This document shows, piece by piece, positions 56,491 through 64,000 of a stretch of 64,000 nt of DNA. The stretch is from Microbacterium marinum (GTDB lineage Bacteria; Actinomycetota; Actinomycetes; Actinomycetales; Microbacteriaceae). The DNA is taken from NCBI RefSeq assembly GCF_014204835.1, contig NZ_JACHMD010000001.1, forward strand, positions 682,001 through 746,000, in the 5' to 3' direction. The number at the start of each line of letters is the position of its first letter. The first letter of the stretch is position 1. The translations under genes were made by a program, and so were the position numbers. The notes beneath the pieces are model-generated. The model searched no databases and had not been told where the DNA came from. It saw only the letters and a list, made by a program, of their open reading frames with translations.

Positions 56491-57392
56491 TGCTGTACGC
56501 ACAGACACCCGCACACGAGAAGCGCCGCCTGTTCCGCGAGCGGCTGGCGACCGGAGAGCTGCTGCGGTTCCCCGGGGCCTTCAATCCTCTGTCGGCGCGG
56601 CTCATCGAGCAGCAGGGGTTCGAGGGCGTGTATGTCTCAGGCGCCGTCCTGTCGGCCGATCTGGGTCTTCCCGACATCGGGCTCACCACGCTGAGCGAGG
56701 TCGCCGGTCGGGGCCAGCAGATCGCCCGGATGACGGAGCTGCCGGCGATCATCGACGCCGACACGGGGTTCGGTGAGCCGATGAACGTGGCGCGGACGAT
56801 CCAGACGCTCGAGGACGCGGGCCTGGCCGGCGCCCACATCGAGGACCAGGTCAACCCGAAGCGCTGCGGACACCTCGACGGGAAGGCCGTCGTCGACGAG
56901 GGCACGGCGCTCCAGCGCATCCGGGCCGCCGTCGATGCGCGCCGCGACCCGAACTTTCTCATCATGGCGCGCACCGACATCCGGGCCGTGGACGGATTGG
57001 ACGCCGCGACCGATCGCGCCCGCAAGCTGGTCGACGCCGGGGCGGACGCGATCTTTCCCGAGGCGATGCGCAGCCTCGACGAGTTCGCCGCGGTCCGCGC
57101 CGCCGTCGACGTGCCGATCCTCGCCAACATGACCGAGTTCGGCAAGAGCGACCTCTTCTCGGTCGATCAGCTCCGCGACGTCGGAGTGAACATCGTCATC
57201 TGGCCGGTGTCTCTGCTGCGCATCGCGATGGGGGCGGCCGCCCGGGCGCTCGATACGCTGAACGCGGAGGGCCACCTCACGTCCCGGCTCGGCGAGATGC
57301 AGCACCGCGCCGACCTGTACGACCTCATCGACTACGAGGCGTACAACCACTTCGACACGAACGTCTTCAACTTCGAGATCACGAAGGAGTGA
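56490..57392 (+). CDS. prpB: Methylisocitrate lyase PrpB
   Basis: A 300-residue member of the isocitrate-lyase/PEP-mutase family that splits 2-methylisocitrate into pyruvate and succinate. DADTGFGEPMNVART binds Mg, the catalytic loop is KRCGHLDGK with Cys126, and IMARTDIRAVDGLD and ANMTEFGKS complete the pattern. Overlaps prpD; prpC starts two bases after its stop. Confidence 0.96.
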   Translation: MLYAQTPAHEKRRLFRERLATGELLRFPGAFNPLSARLIEQQGFEGVYVSGAVLSADLGLPDIGLTTLSEVAGRGQQIARMTELPAIIDADTGFGEPMNVARTIQTLEDAGLAGAHIEDQVNPKRCGHLDGKAVVDEGTALQRIRAAVDARRDPNFLIMARTDIRAVDGLDAATDRARKLVDAGADAIFPEAMRSLDEFAAVRAAVDVPILANMTEFGKSDLFSVDQLRDVGVNIVIWPVSLLRIAMGAAARALDTLNAEGHLTSRLGEMQHRADLYDLIDYEAYNHFDTNVFNFEITKE

Positions 57393-57394
57393 CC

Positions 57395-58585
57395 ATGAGC
57401 GAACCGGACATCAAGAAGGGGCTCGCGGGCGTCTACGCCGACGTCACCGCGGTCAGCAAGGTCAATCCCGAGACGAACTCGCTCCTGTACCGCGGCTATC
57501 CGGTGCAGGAGCTTGCCGGGACGCAGTCGTTCGAGGCGGTCGCCTATCTGCTGTGGCACGGCGAGCTGCCCACCGGCGACCAGCTCGCAGAGCTGCGCGC
57601 CGTGGAACGCGCGAACCGGGCGATCCCGGCAGATGTCCGCGAATTCATCGACGCGATGCCGACGTCCGCGCACCCCATGGACGAGGTGCGGACGGTCGTC
57701 AGCCTGCTCGGAGGTTTCGAGACGGCGGGCATCGACAACGTGCTCGACGCGGCGGGCACCCCTGCTGAGAACCTCGATCGCAGCGTCCGACTGTTCGCGA
57801 TCCTGCCCGCCATCGTGGCCTACGGTCAGCGCCGGCGCCACGGACTCGAGATCATCGAGCCGAGGGAGGATCTCGACTACGCGGCGAACTTCCTCTGGAT
57901 GACCTTCGGTGAAGAGCCCGCCCCGGTCGTCGTCGACGCGTTCAACCGTTCGATGATCCTGTACGCGGAGCACTCGTTCAACGCGTCGACCTTCACGGCA
58001 CGCGTGATCACCTCGACCCTCAGCGACCTGTACTCGGGGGTCGTCGGTGCCATCGGTGCGCTCAAGGGACCGCTCCACGGCGGTGCGAACGAGGCCGTCC
58101 TGCACATCTTCACCGAGATCGGCTCCGCGGAGAACGTCGTGCCGTGGCTCGACGAGGTGCTCGCCGCGAAACGCAAGATCATGGGATTCGGGCATCGCGT
58201 CTACAAGCGCGGCGACTCGCGTGTGCCGACGATGAAGCTCGCGCTCGATGCGCTCGTCGACCACTACGACCGCCCCGACGTCGCCGCCCTGTACGACGCG
58301 CTCGAGAGCGAGTTCGTCTCCCGCAAGGGCATCTACCCGAACCTCGACTACCCGTCCGGGCCCGCCTACAGCCTGATGGGCTTCGACACCCTCACCTTCA
58401 CGCCGCTGTTCATCGCCGCCCGCATCACCGGGTGGACCGCGCACATCATGGAGCAGCAGGCCTCGAACGCCCTCATCCGCCCACTGTCGGCCTACGACGG
58501 CCCGGATGAACGTCACGTCGAGGGCTACGAGCCGGATGCCGCGGAGGTCGAGGCCCTCGAGCGTCCCGAGGAAGCTGCGGGCTGA
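57395..58585 (+). CDS. prpC: 2-methylcitrate synthase PrpC
   Basis: A 396-residue citrate-synthase-family enzyme joining propionyl-CoA and oxaloacetate. LAGVYADVTAVSKVNPETNS starts the typical short PrpC form; catalytic His/Asp regions are GPLHGGANE, GFGHRVYK and HSFNASTF. AAGGAG lies seven bases upstream. It completes the propionate cycle genes; the reactions are D, B and C acting after C forms methylcitrate. Confidence 0.95.
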   Translation: MSEPDIKKGLAGVYADVTAVSKVNPETNSLLYRGYPVQELAGTQSFEAVAYLLWHGELPTGDQLAELRAVERANRAIPADVREFIDAMPTSAHPMDEVRTVVSLLGGFETAGIDNVLDAAGTPAENLDRSVRLFAILPAIVAYGQRRRHGLEIIEPREDLDYAANFLWMTFGEEPAPVVVDAFNRSMILYAEHSFNASTFTARVITSTLSDLYSGVVGAIGALKGPLHGGANEAVLHIFTEIGSAENVVPWLDEVLAAKRKIMGFGHRVYKRGDSRVPTMKLALDALVDHYDRPDVAALYDALESEFVSRKGIYPNLDYPSGPAYSLMGFDTLTFTPLFIAARITGWTAHIMEQQASNALIRPLSAYDGPDERHVEGYEPDAAEVEALERPEEAAG

Positions 58586-58736
58586 GCACCCCCCGACTCC
58601 CCGCGCCTGGGCGACGCGAACGGATTTCGCACGGCCGCTCCGTGTCCGTCGGGTTCTCGTGGTATTCAAGAACCTGCGACCCGACAACCCGAGCGCCGCT
58701 CGGGGGGAGGGCGGTCGCATCCAGGGGGAGAATTCG

Positions 58737-60575
58737 ATGGCGACTCGCTCATCAAGGGGAATGCGTTTCACGCGGACGTTGACGGCTGCACTCGCAACGG
58801 CGGGACTCGTCGGCGCGCTCACCACCGTGCCGGCATCGGCTGCGCCGTCGGCGCCGGAGATGTTCTGTGACGTTCCCGGCCAAGAGCTCGCGATCTCGCC
58901 GGTCGCGGAGCTGCAGGACGGCGAACAGGTGACATGGCTGTCGACGATCAAGGGCACGACACCGACACCCTTCACGGGGGAGTACATCGGCAAGCTCGAC
59001 AACGGGCTCGGTCTCGACGCCGACGGGAACCCGCGTGATCTGTTGCTCGTCAAACTCGACGGCGACGTCGTGAACGGCTCGTCGGAATCGCTGGCCACAG
59101 GCGTCTGGGCCGGGGCTTCCGGGTCGCCGGTCTACGACGAGGACGGAGCCCTCATCGGCGCCGTCTCGTACGGGTTCAGCTTCCTGCCCGACAACGTCGC
59201 AGGCGTGACACCGGCCGTCTACATGCGGAAGATCGGTCAGCTGCCCGACGAACGGACGCTCACGCAGGCGGCGAAGCAGCGCGTCACGCGACTTGCCGAC
59301 GAGACCGCCACGTCGCGGTCGAGCGCCATTCGCCGGCTCGAAGCGGTGCGGGTCACGACAGGCCCCTCAGCGGACGAACTCGATGAGGCGAACCGACTCA
59401 TCGCATCGCGCGTGGATGGGTTCCGTGGCGCGGCGGCGGGCGGCCGAGCCACCGCGAGCGCAGCCATCGGGGGTGAGGACTTCCCCGTCGTCGCCGGCGG
59501 TAACATCGCCGTTTCGTACGCTTACGGTGCTGTCGGTGAGGCGAGCGTCGGCACGGTCACCGCCGTCTGCGGCGACGAGGTTTTCGCATACGGGCACCCG
59601 AACAACTGGAACTCGGACCTGGTGGCCAGCATCCATGGCGCTGCTGCCGCCCGTGTCGTCCCCGACCTGACCGGGTCGTACAAGCAGATCAGCTCGATCG
59701 GTCGCGTGAAGGGCAAGCTCGTCGATGACCGGCTCGCCGGAATCCGGGGACTGCTCGGCGACGGCCCGGACGCGATTCGAGTGCAATCGACGAGCCACAT
59801 CGGTTCGCGTAACAGCAGTGTCGCGAGCTACGTCTCCGAGCCGGAGCTCGTCGCCGCTGTCGCATACACGCAGTCGGCAGGCGAGGCGTCCCGCATTCTC
59901 GACAACATGCAGGTCGGATCCGCGAAGGTGCGCTGGGTCATCCAATACGAGCGTGCGGACGGCACGATGGGCAGACTCGAGAACGTCAATCGCGTCGCAG
60001 ACCCGTACGACTTCCCGTCTTTGGTGGGCATGTACGTCGCGGACGACATCGCGATCCTCCAGTCGAATCCGTTCGAGGATGTGAAGATCACCGCGGTGCA
60101 GATCACCACCCGATTCGAGGAGGGGTACCGCGCCGCGAGATTCTCGGGAGTCCAGATCCTGAAGAACGGAGCATGGACGTCGGTCGCACCGAACGGCAAG
60201 TTGACCGCAACGCGCGGCAAGACGTACACGTTCCGCGCGGTGTTCACTCCTATCCCGGGAGCGGAGCGGGTGACGCACTACAGCCGCTTCACGGCGACCG
60301 TTCCCCGCACGGCCCGGAAGGGACTTCGGGTGTCGCTTGCTGTCCCCACGTTCGATGAGGAATTCGATTACGAGCTGGAGGAGCCGCGGAGCTTCGAGGA
60401 GTACGTCGCTGCTCTCGACGCGGACGTCCGCTCCGACGTCTTCCAGCGGACGCACGTGTCGACCTCGACCCGGGGCGTGCGGACGTCTCGCACCGCCACG
60501 ACCGAGGTTCCCGTCGTGATCGCCAACCCCGGGTCGAAGTTCACGTTCGGGCTGTACGTCACGCCGGCTCGGTGA
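58737..60575 (+). CDS. Secreted S55 (SpoIVB-like) serine protease
   Basis: A 612-residue exported protein from the ATG at 58737 (AGGGGGAG upstream). Signal peptide about 1-35, cut after ASA. The protease core shows GKLDNGLGLDADG, LILVRL-like LLLVKLDGD, the active-Ser loop WAGASGSPVYDEDGALIGAV (Ser128) and the His loop FAYGHPNNW (His287), an order known in actinobacterial S55 proteins. The remaining 250 residues are beta-rich. Its substrate is unknown. It stands alone with its own 150-base leader. Confidence 0.83.
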   Translation: MATRSSRGMRFTRTLTAALATAGLVGALTTVPASAAPSAPEMFCDVPGQELAISPVAELQDGEQVTWLSTIKGTTPTPFTGEYIGKLDNGLGLDADGNPRDLLLVKLDGDVVNGSSESLATGVWAGASGSPVYDEDGALIGAVSYGFSFLPDNVAGVTPAVYMRKIGQLPDERTLTQAAKQRVTRLADETATSRSSAIRRLEAVRVTTGPSADELDEANRLIASRVDGFRGAAAGGRATASAAIGGEDFPVVAGGNIAVSYAYGAVGEASVGTVTAVCGDEVFAYGHPNNWNSDLVASIHGAAAARVVPDLTGSYKQISSIGRVKGKLVDDRLAGIRGLLGDGPDAIRVQSTSHIGSRNSSVASYVSEPELVAAVAYTQSAGEASRILDNMQVGSAKVRWVIQYERADGTMGRLENVNRVADPYDFPSLVGMYVADDIAILQSNPFEDVKITAVQITTRFEEGYRAARFSGVQILKNGAWTSVAPNGKLTATRGKTYTFRAVFTPIPGAERVTHYSRFTATVPRTARKGLRVSLAVPTFDEEFDYELEEPRSFEEYVAALDADVRSDVFQRTHVSTSTRGVRTSRTATTEVPVVIANPGSKFTFGLYVTPAR

Positions 60576-60609
60576 TTGGCATCGAACGTCTAGGTCGGAG
60601 CGCCGCGGG

Positions 60610-61794
60610 ATGAGCGAGGACCGCGCCGTCATCGTCGCCGGCGCTCGCACTCCGATCGGCCGGTTCGCGGGAGCGTTCCGAGACACCCCGGCGCACGAGC
60701 TCGGCGCGCAGGCGGTGACGGCCGCGCTCGAGCGATCCGGGGTCGATGCGGCGCGCGTCGGCGAAGTCGTCATCGGCACGATCGGGCAGGTGGCATCAGA
60801 CGCCTACATCGCCCGCCGGATCGCGCTCGCCGCCGGTCTCGGCGACGAGACGCCCGCCTTCACCGTCAACCGGCTGTGCGGCTCGGGGCTGCAGTCGATC
60901 TGGTCGGCGGCGCAGGAGCTGCGGTGGGGCGGCGTCGACGTCGCGGTCGCCGGCGGCGCCGAGAACATGACGCGGATGCCGTTCTACGACTTCGATGCCC
61001 GCTCGGGGCCGACGCTGGGGCACCGGCAGCTGCTCGACGGCACTCTCGCGATGCTCACCGACCCGTTCACGGGACGGCACATGGGTACGACGGCCGAGAC
61101 CGTGGCCGAGCGATTCGGGGTGACGCGGGCCGATCAGGACGCGTACGCCCTCGAATCACAGCGACGTGCGTCGACGGATGCCGCACGGCAAGCCTTCGCG
61201 GAGGAGATCGTCGTCACGCGGACGGCCGGTCGCCGGCCCGTCGAGGTGGCGACCGACGAGCACCCGCGCCCCGACACGACGCTGGAACGGCTCGCGGCGC
61301 TCTCGCCGGCGTTCACCGCGGACGGCACCGTGACCGCGGGCAACGCGTCGGGGATCAACGACGGCGCTGCCGCGGTGGTCGTGATGCGCGAGTCGGATGT
61401 GCGCGCCGAGGGCCTCTCGGCGCTCGCGACGATCGAGGCGGTGACGACCGCCGCCCTCGACCCGGCCATCATGGGATACGCGCCGACGCTCGCGCTGCGG
61501 AAGCTGTTCGCGCAGACCGGCCTCACCCCGGCCGACGTGTCGACCATCGAGCTAAACGAGGCGTTCGCCTCGCAGGTGCTCGCGGTGATGCGCGACGTCG
61601 ACCTCGACCCCGAGACCACGAACCGCTACGGCGGCGCGATCGCCCTCGGCCACCCTGTCGGAGCCACGGGGACGATCCTCACCGTCCGCGCCGCGCTCAC
61701 CCTGCAGCGCACCGGCGGTGAGTTCGCCGTCGTCACGATGTGCATCGGCGGCGGCCAGGCCCTGGCGGCGCTGCTGCGCCGGTGGGACGGCTAG
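60610..61794 (+). CDS. Acetyl-CoA acetyltransferase (thiolase)
   Basis: A 394-residue thiolase. GARTPIGRFAGAFRDTPAHE is the typical entry, the nucleophile is Cys90 in NRLCGSGLQSIWSAAQEL, and ELNEAFASQVLAV, GAIALGHPVGATGT and CIGGGQALA carry the other catalytic groups. It condenses or splits acetoacetyl-CoA or longer 3-ketoacyl-CoA in the cytoplasm. It is convergent with the 5'-nucleotidase gene. Confidence 0.95.
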   Translation: MSEDRAVIVAGARTPIGRFAGAFRDTPAHELGAQAVTAALERSGVDAARVGEVVIGTIGQVASDAYIARRIALAAGLGDETPAFTVNRLCGSGLQSIWSAAQELRWGGVDVAVAGGAENMTRMPFYDFDARSGPTLGHRQLLDGTLAMLTDPFTGRHMGTTAETVAERFGVTRADQDAYALESQRRASTDAARQAFAEEIVVTRTAGRRPVEVATDEHPRPDTTLERLAALSPAFTADGTVTAGNASGINDGAAAVVVMRESDVRAEGLSALATIEAVTTAALDPAIMGYAPTLALRKLFAQTGLTPADVSTIELNEAFASQVLAVMRDVDLDPETTNRYGGAIALGHPVGATGTILTVRAALTLQRTGGEFAVVTMCIGGGQALAALLRRWDG

Positions 61795-61830
61795 CGGCAT
61801 CCTGCATCGGACGACGTCGTGACGACGGAA

Positions 61831-61860
61831 GCGGCCCCCCACCCGAAGGTGAGGGGCCGC
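61831..61860. terminator. Bidirectional terminator hairpin
   Basis: GCGGCCCCCCACC, a CGAA loop and GGTGAGGGGCCGC form a strong near-perfect hairpin between the convergent thiolase and 5'-nucleotidase genes. Confidence 0.85.
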
Positions 61861-61883
61861 CTCTGTTCAGCGGATGCCGCGGA

Positions 61884-64000
61884 TCAGACCTCCTGGCGAC
61901 GGCGGCGCACCAGCACCGCGCCGAGGATGATCAGCGCGCCGGCGCCGGCGAGCAGCGTGACCAGCGGGGCGGACTCGCCGCCCGTGTTCGCGAGCTGCGC
62001 GTTGTACTCGACCGTGATCGGGATGCGGAGATCCTCCTGGCCGGCGGTCTCGACGACCAGCGTGTGCTGGCCGGGCTCGAGGTCGTCGGGGATCGACACC
62101 GTGAACGAGATCACGCCGTCGGCGTCTGCCGCGGGGATGCCCTCGATCACGATCGGGTCGCTGTACAGCGTGGCCGTGACCCGCTGACCGGGCGTGAGGC
62201 CCGACAGCGTGACCTGCACGTCGCCGCCCTGGAGGACCGTGCCGGCGCTGATCTCGACCTGCGCCCAGCTCTCGCCCTCATCTCCGTCGCCGGTCCCCGG
62301 GAGGGTCGGCTGCGGCGACGGGGCGGGTCCGTCGGTCGGCTCGGGGGAGGGGCCGTCGGTGGGCTCCGGCGTCGGGGTCGGCTCCGGGGTCGGGGTCGGC
62401 TCCGGCGTCGGGGTCGGCTCCGGGGTGGGGGTCGGCTCCGGGGTGGGGGTCGGCTCCGGGGTCGGAGTCGCGCCGGTCACCTCGACCGCACGTCCCAGCT
62501 CGGCCGGGGTGACGACCTCGCGGCTCGCGAAGTACGCGACCGTCGCCGTCAGGTCGACCTGGCCGGTGTCGGTGCGGTCGGTGCCCTTCGCGAAGGTGGC
62601 GAAGCCGTCACCGCCCGCGGCGAGGAACGAGTTGGTCACGACCGTGAAGGTGTCCGTGGGGGCGATCGTCTTGCCCTGGTAGGTCATCTTCGTGATCTGG
62701 CCCGCGCGGCCGACCGTCTCCTTGGGGAGCGGCTCGACCTCGGTGTACTCGTACGCGAAGCCGTCCGAGATGCCCAGGTGCAGCTTGGGACGGTCGCCCG
62801 TCGCCTTCCACTGCTGCTCCAGGATCTCCTCGAGCTGCGCGCCCGTGAGGGTCACGGTCACGAGCGTGTTGGCGAACGGCTGCACGCCCGCGGCCTGCTT
62901 GAAGGTCACGGTGCCGTCCGCGCCGCGGAGAAGGTCGGCCCGCAGACCGCCCGGGTTCATCAGGGCGATCTGTGCGGGAGTGCCGGCGTAGTCCTCGTTG
63001 GACGCCGCCCAGAGGTACCAGTCCGCGACCGCGTTGCCGAGGGTCGACTCCACGCCGCGGTCGGATCCCTGCGTGCCGCCTCGCAGCAGGTCGGCGCTGA
63101 TCTTGCCGACCTTCACAGCGCCCTTCACGTCGGCGATCGCCACAGCGTCGGCGACGATCTTCTCGACCGCCGCATTCGCGGTGACGTCGACCGGCTTCGG
63201 CACGAAGGTGCGCCCGGTGATGTCGACGAGCTCCTTCGAGGTGCGGTCGACCGTGAGCTGGAGCTCTCCGAGCGCCTTTCCGTACTCTGCGGCCTGGATC
63301 ACCGGACGCTGGCGGTCGGTGCCCGGGACGGGTACGTCGCAGGCGTACGTCTGGTGCGTGTGCGCCGAGACGATCGCGTCGATCGTCGCGTCCGCGCCGC
63401 GGACGAGCTTCCCGAACGGCGACGGGTCGGAGGCGACCGCGGTGCACTCGTTCGACACCGACGTGCCGGAGTGGGTCAGCAGCACGACGACGTCGGCGAG
63501 GTCGCCTGACTCGATCTTCCCGGCGACGCGGTTGGCCGCCTCCAGCTGATCGCCGAACTCGATGTCCGCGATGCCCGACGGGGTCACCATCGTGGCGGTG
63601 TCCGGGGTCACCGTGCCGATGAAGGCGACGCGGACGCCGTCGACCGTCTTGACGGTGTACTCGGGGAGCGCGGGGGTCTTCGTGCCTTTCTCGTAGACGT
63701 TCGCGCCCAGGGCGAAGTCGAGCCCGGCCGCACGCTCGGCATCCGTCGGGTCGCCCTCGCCGTCGTGCCCGCCGAAGCGGGGGATGACGCGGTCGGTGAG
63801 ATCGGCGAAACCAGCGTCGAACTCGTGGTTGCCGACGGCCGACACGTCCAGGCCCGAGGCGACGAGAGCGTCGATGGTCGGGTCATCGTTCTGGATGAAC
63901 GAGGTGAAGGTCGACGCGCCGATGTTGTCACCGGCCGACACGAAGAGGGTGTTCGGGTTGTCCCACCGCTGCGCGTCGACGACGCCGGCGAGCTTCGCGG
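61884..64000 (-). CDS. Cell-wall-anchored 5'-nucleotidase, 5' end beyond window
   Basis: At least 705 residues; the frame is open to the window edge, so the signal peptide and first metal site lie outside. GNHEFDAGFADL (metallophosphatase), VSAHTHQTYAC (His-metal motif), and MNPGGLRADL plus FVVTNSFLAAGGDGF-type regions (C-terminal nucleotide domain) identify a UshA-like enzyme releasing phosphate from nucleotides. A PTPEP repeat linker (bases about 62340-62470) follows, then an Ig-like region, and the sorting signal LANTGG with a membrane helix and RRRR. LAxTG is typical of class E sortases. Confidence 0.93.
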   Translation of the reverse strand, partial: AKLAGVVDAQRWDNPNTLFVSAGDNIGASTFTSFIQNDDPTIDALVASGLDVSAVGNHEFDAGFADLTDRVIPRFGGHDGEGDPTDAERAAGLDFALGANVYEKGTKTPALPEYTVKTVDGVRVAFIGTVTPDTATMVTPSGIADIEFGDQLEAANRVAGKIESGDLADVVVLLTHSGTSVSNECTAVASDPSPFGKLVRGADATIDAIVSAHTHQTYACDVPVPGTDRQRPVIQAAEYGKALGELQLTVDRTSKELVDITGRTFVPKPVDVTANAAVEKIVADAVAIADVKGAVKVGKISADLLRGGTQGSDRGVESTLGNAVADWYLWAASNEDYAGTPAQIALMNPGGLRADLLRGADGTVTFKQAAGVQPFANTLVTVTLTGAQLEEILEQQWKATGDRPKLHLGISDGFAYEYTEVEPLPKETVGRAGQITKMTYQGKTIAPTDTFTVVTNSFLAAGGDGFATFAKGTDRTDTGQVDLTATVAYFASREVVTPAELGRAVEVTGATPTPEPTPTPEPTPTPEPTPTPEPTPTPEPTPTPEPTDGPSPEPTDGPAPSPQPTLPGTGDGDEGESWAQVEISAGTVLQGGDVQVTLSGLTPGQRVTATLYSDPIVIEGIPAADADGVISFTVSIPDDLEPGQHTLVVETAGQEDLRIPITVEYNAQLANTGGESAPLVTLLAGAGALIILGAVLVRRRRQEV

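Noticed and set aside
62340..62480. PTPEP coding repeat considered as a CRISPR-like or satellite array
   Set aside because: Repeats are in frame, short and encode a typical wall-protein stalk; no spacers.

Overview
High-GC actinobacterial chromosome, most likely Microbacteriaceae and probably close to Microbacterium. This rests on overall protein similarity, GTG starts, many ATGA/GTGA gene overlaps, and class-E-type (LAxTG) sorting. No rRNA, tRNA, CRISPR array or complete prophage was seen. The genus is an inference.

Layout. (1) 1-7.2 kb is ordinary chromosome: an MFS exporter (cut by the window edge), an SDR, a flotillin, a DUF4870 membrane protein, glycyl-tRNA synthetase, a DUF1801 protein and an HhH-GPD repair protein. 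(2) About 7.2-28.9 kb is an accessory island for copper handling with an unusual carbon-metabolism module. It opens with a CsoR repressor and its operator, an HMA protein, a CPC-type CopA and a YHS protein. Then come a nuclease-fold-like protein, DUF6153, a DUF305 lipoprotein and a beta-propeller lipoprotein. A tightly coupled run follows: phosphoketolase, a second P1B ATPase with a CPD motif, a fused beta-phosphoglucomutase/GH65 phosphorylase broken by a one-base frameshift, a UbiB/ABC1 kinase and the N-terminal half of an archaeal-type (type II) GAPDH. At that truncation a second, inverted beta-propeller/DUF305/DUF6153 triplet begins. Behind it lies the C-terminal stub of a third P1B ATPase, itself cut by a truncated IS5-family element that marks the right edge.

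(3) 28.9-36.7 kb is chromosome again: a HemY-like oxidase, three small envelope proteins, uroporphyrinogen-III synthase, a HIBCH/enoyl-CoA hydratase-type enzyme, a J-domain protein with a NERD-like region, and a D,D-carboxypeptidase. (4) 36.7-39.7 kb is a TPP riboswitch followed by the ykoEDC thiamine-precursor ECF transporter. (5) 39.8-47.3 kb holds acetyltransferases, a three-gene acyl-CoA/SDR set, a Cof-type phosphatase, rlmN, an aldo/keto reductase and a Nudix hydrolase. (6) 47.4-51.9 kb is a six-gene cluster of mostly unrecognised proteins with the look of a type VII-secreted effector locus. (7) 51.9-64 kb contains RNase HI, a quinone oxidoreductase with a divergent TetR regulator, a GntR-prpD-prpB-prpC methylcitrate operon, a secreted S55-type protease, a thiolase and a sortase-anchored 5'-nucleotidase (cut by the window edge).

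The most novel material is the island: a CPD-type metal ATPase translationally coupled to phosphoketolase and disaccharide-phosphorolysis genes, between two mirrored copper-associated triplets. The 47.4-51.9 kb cluster is second.
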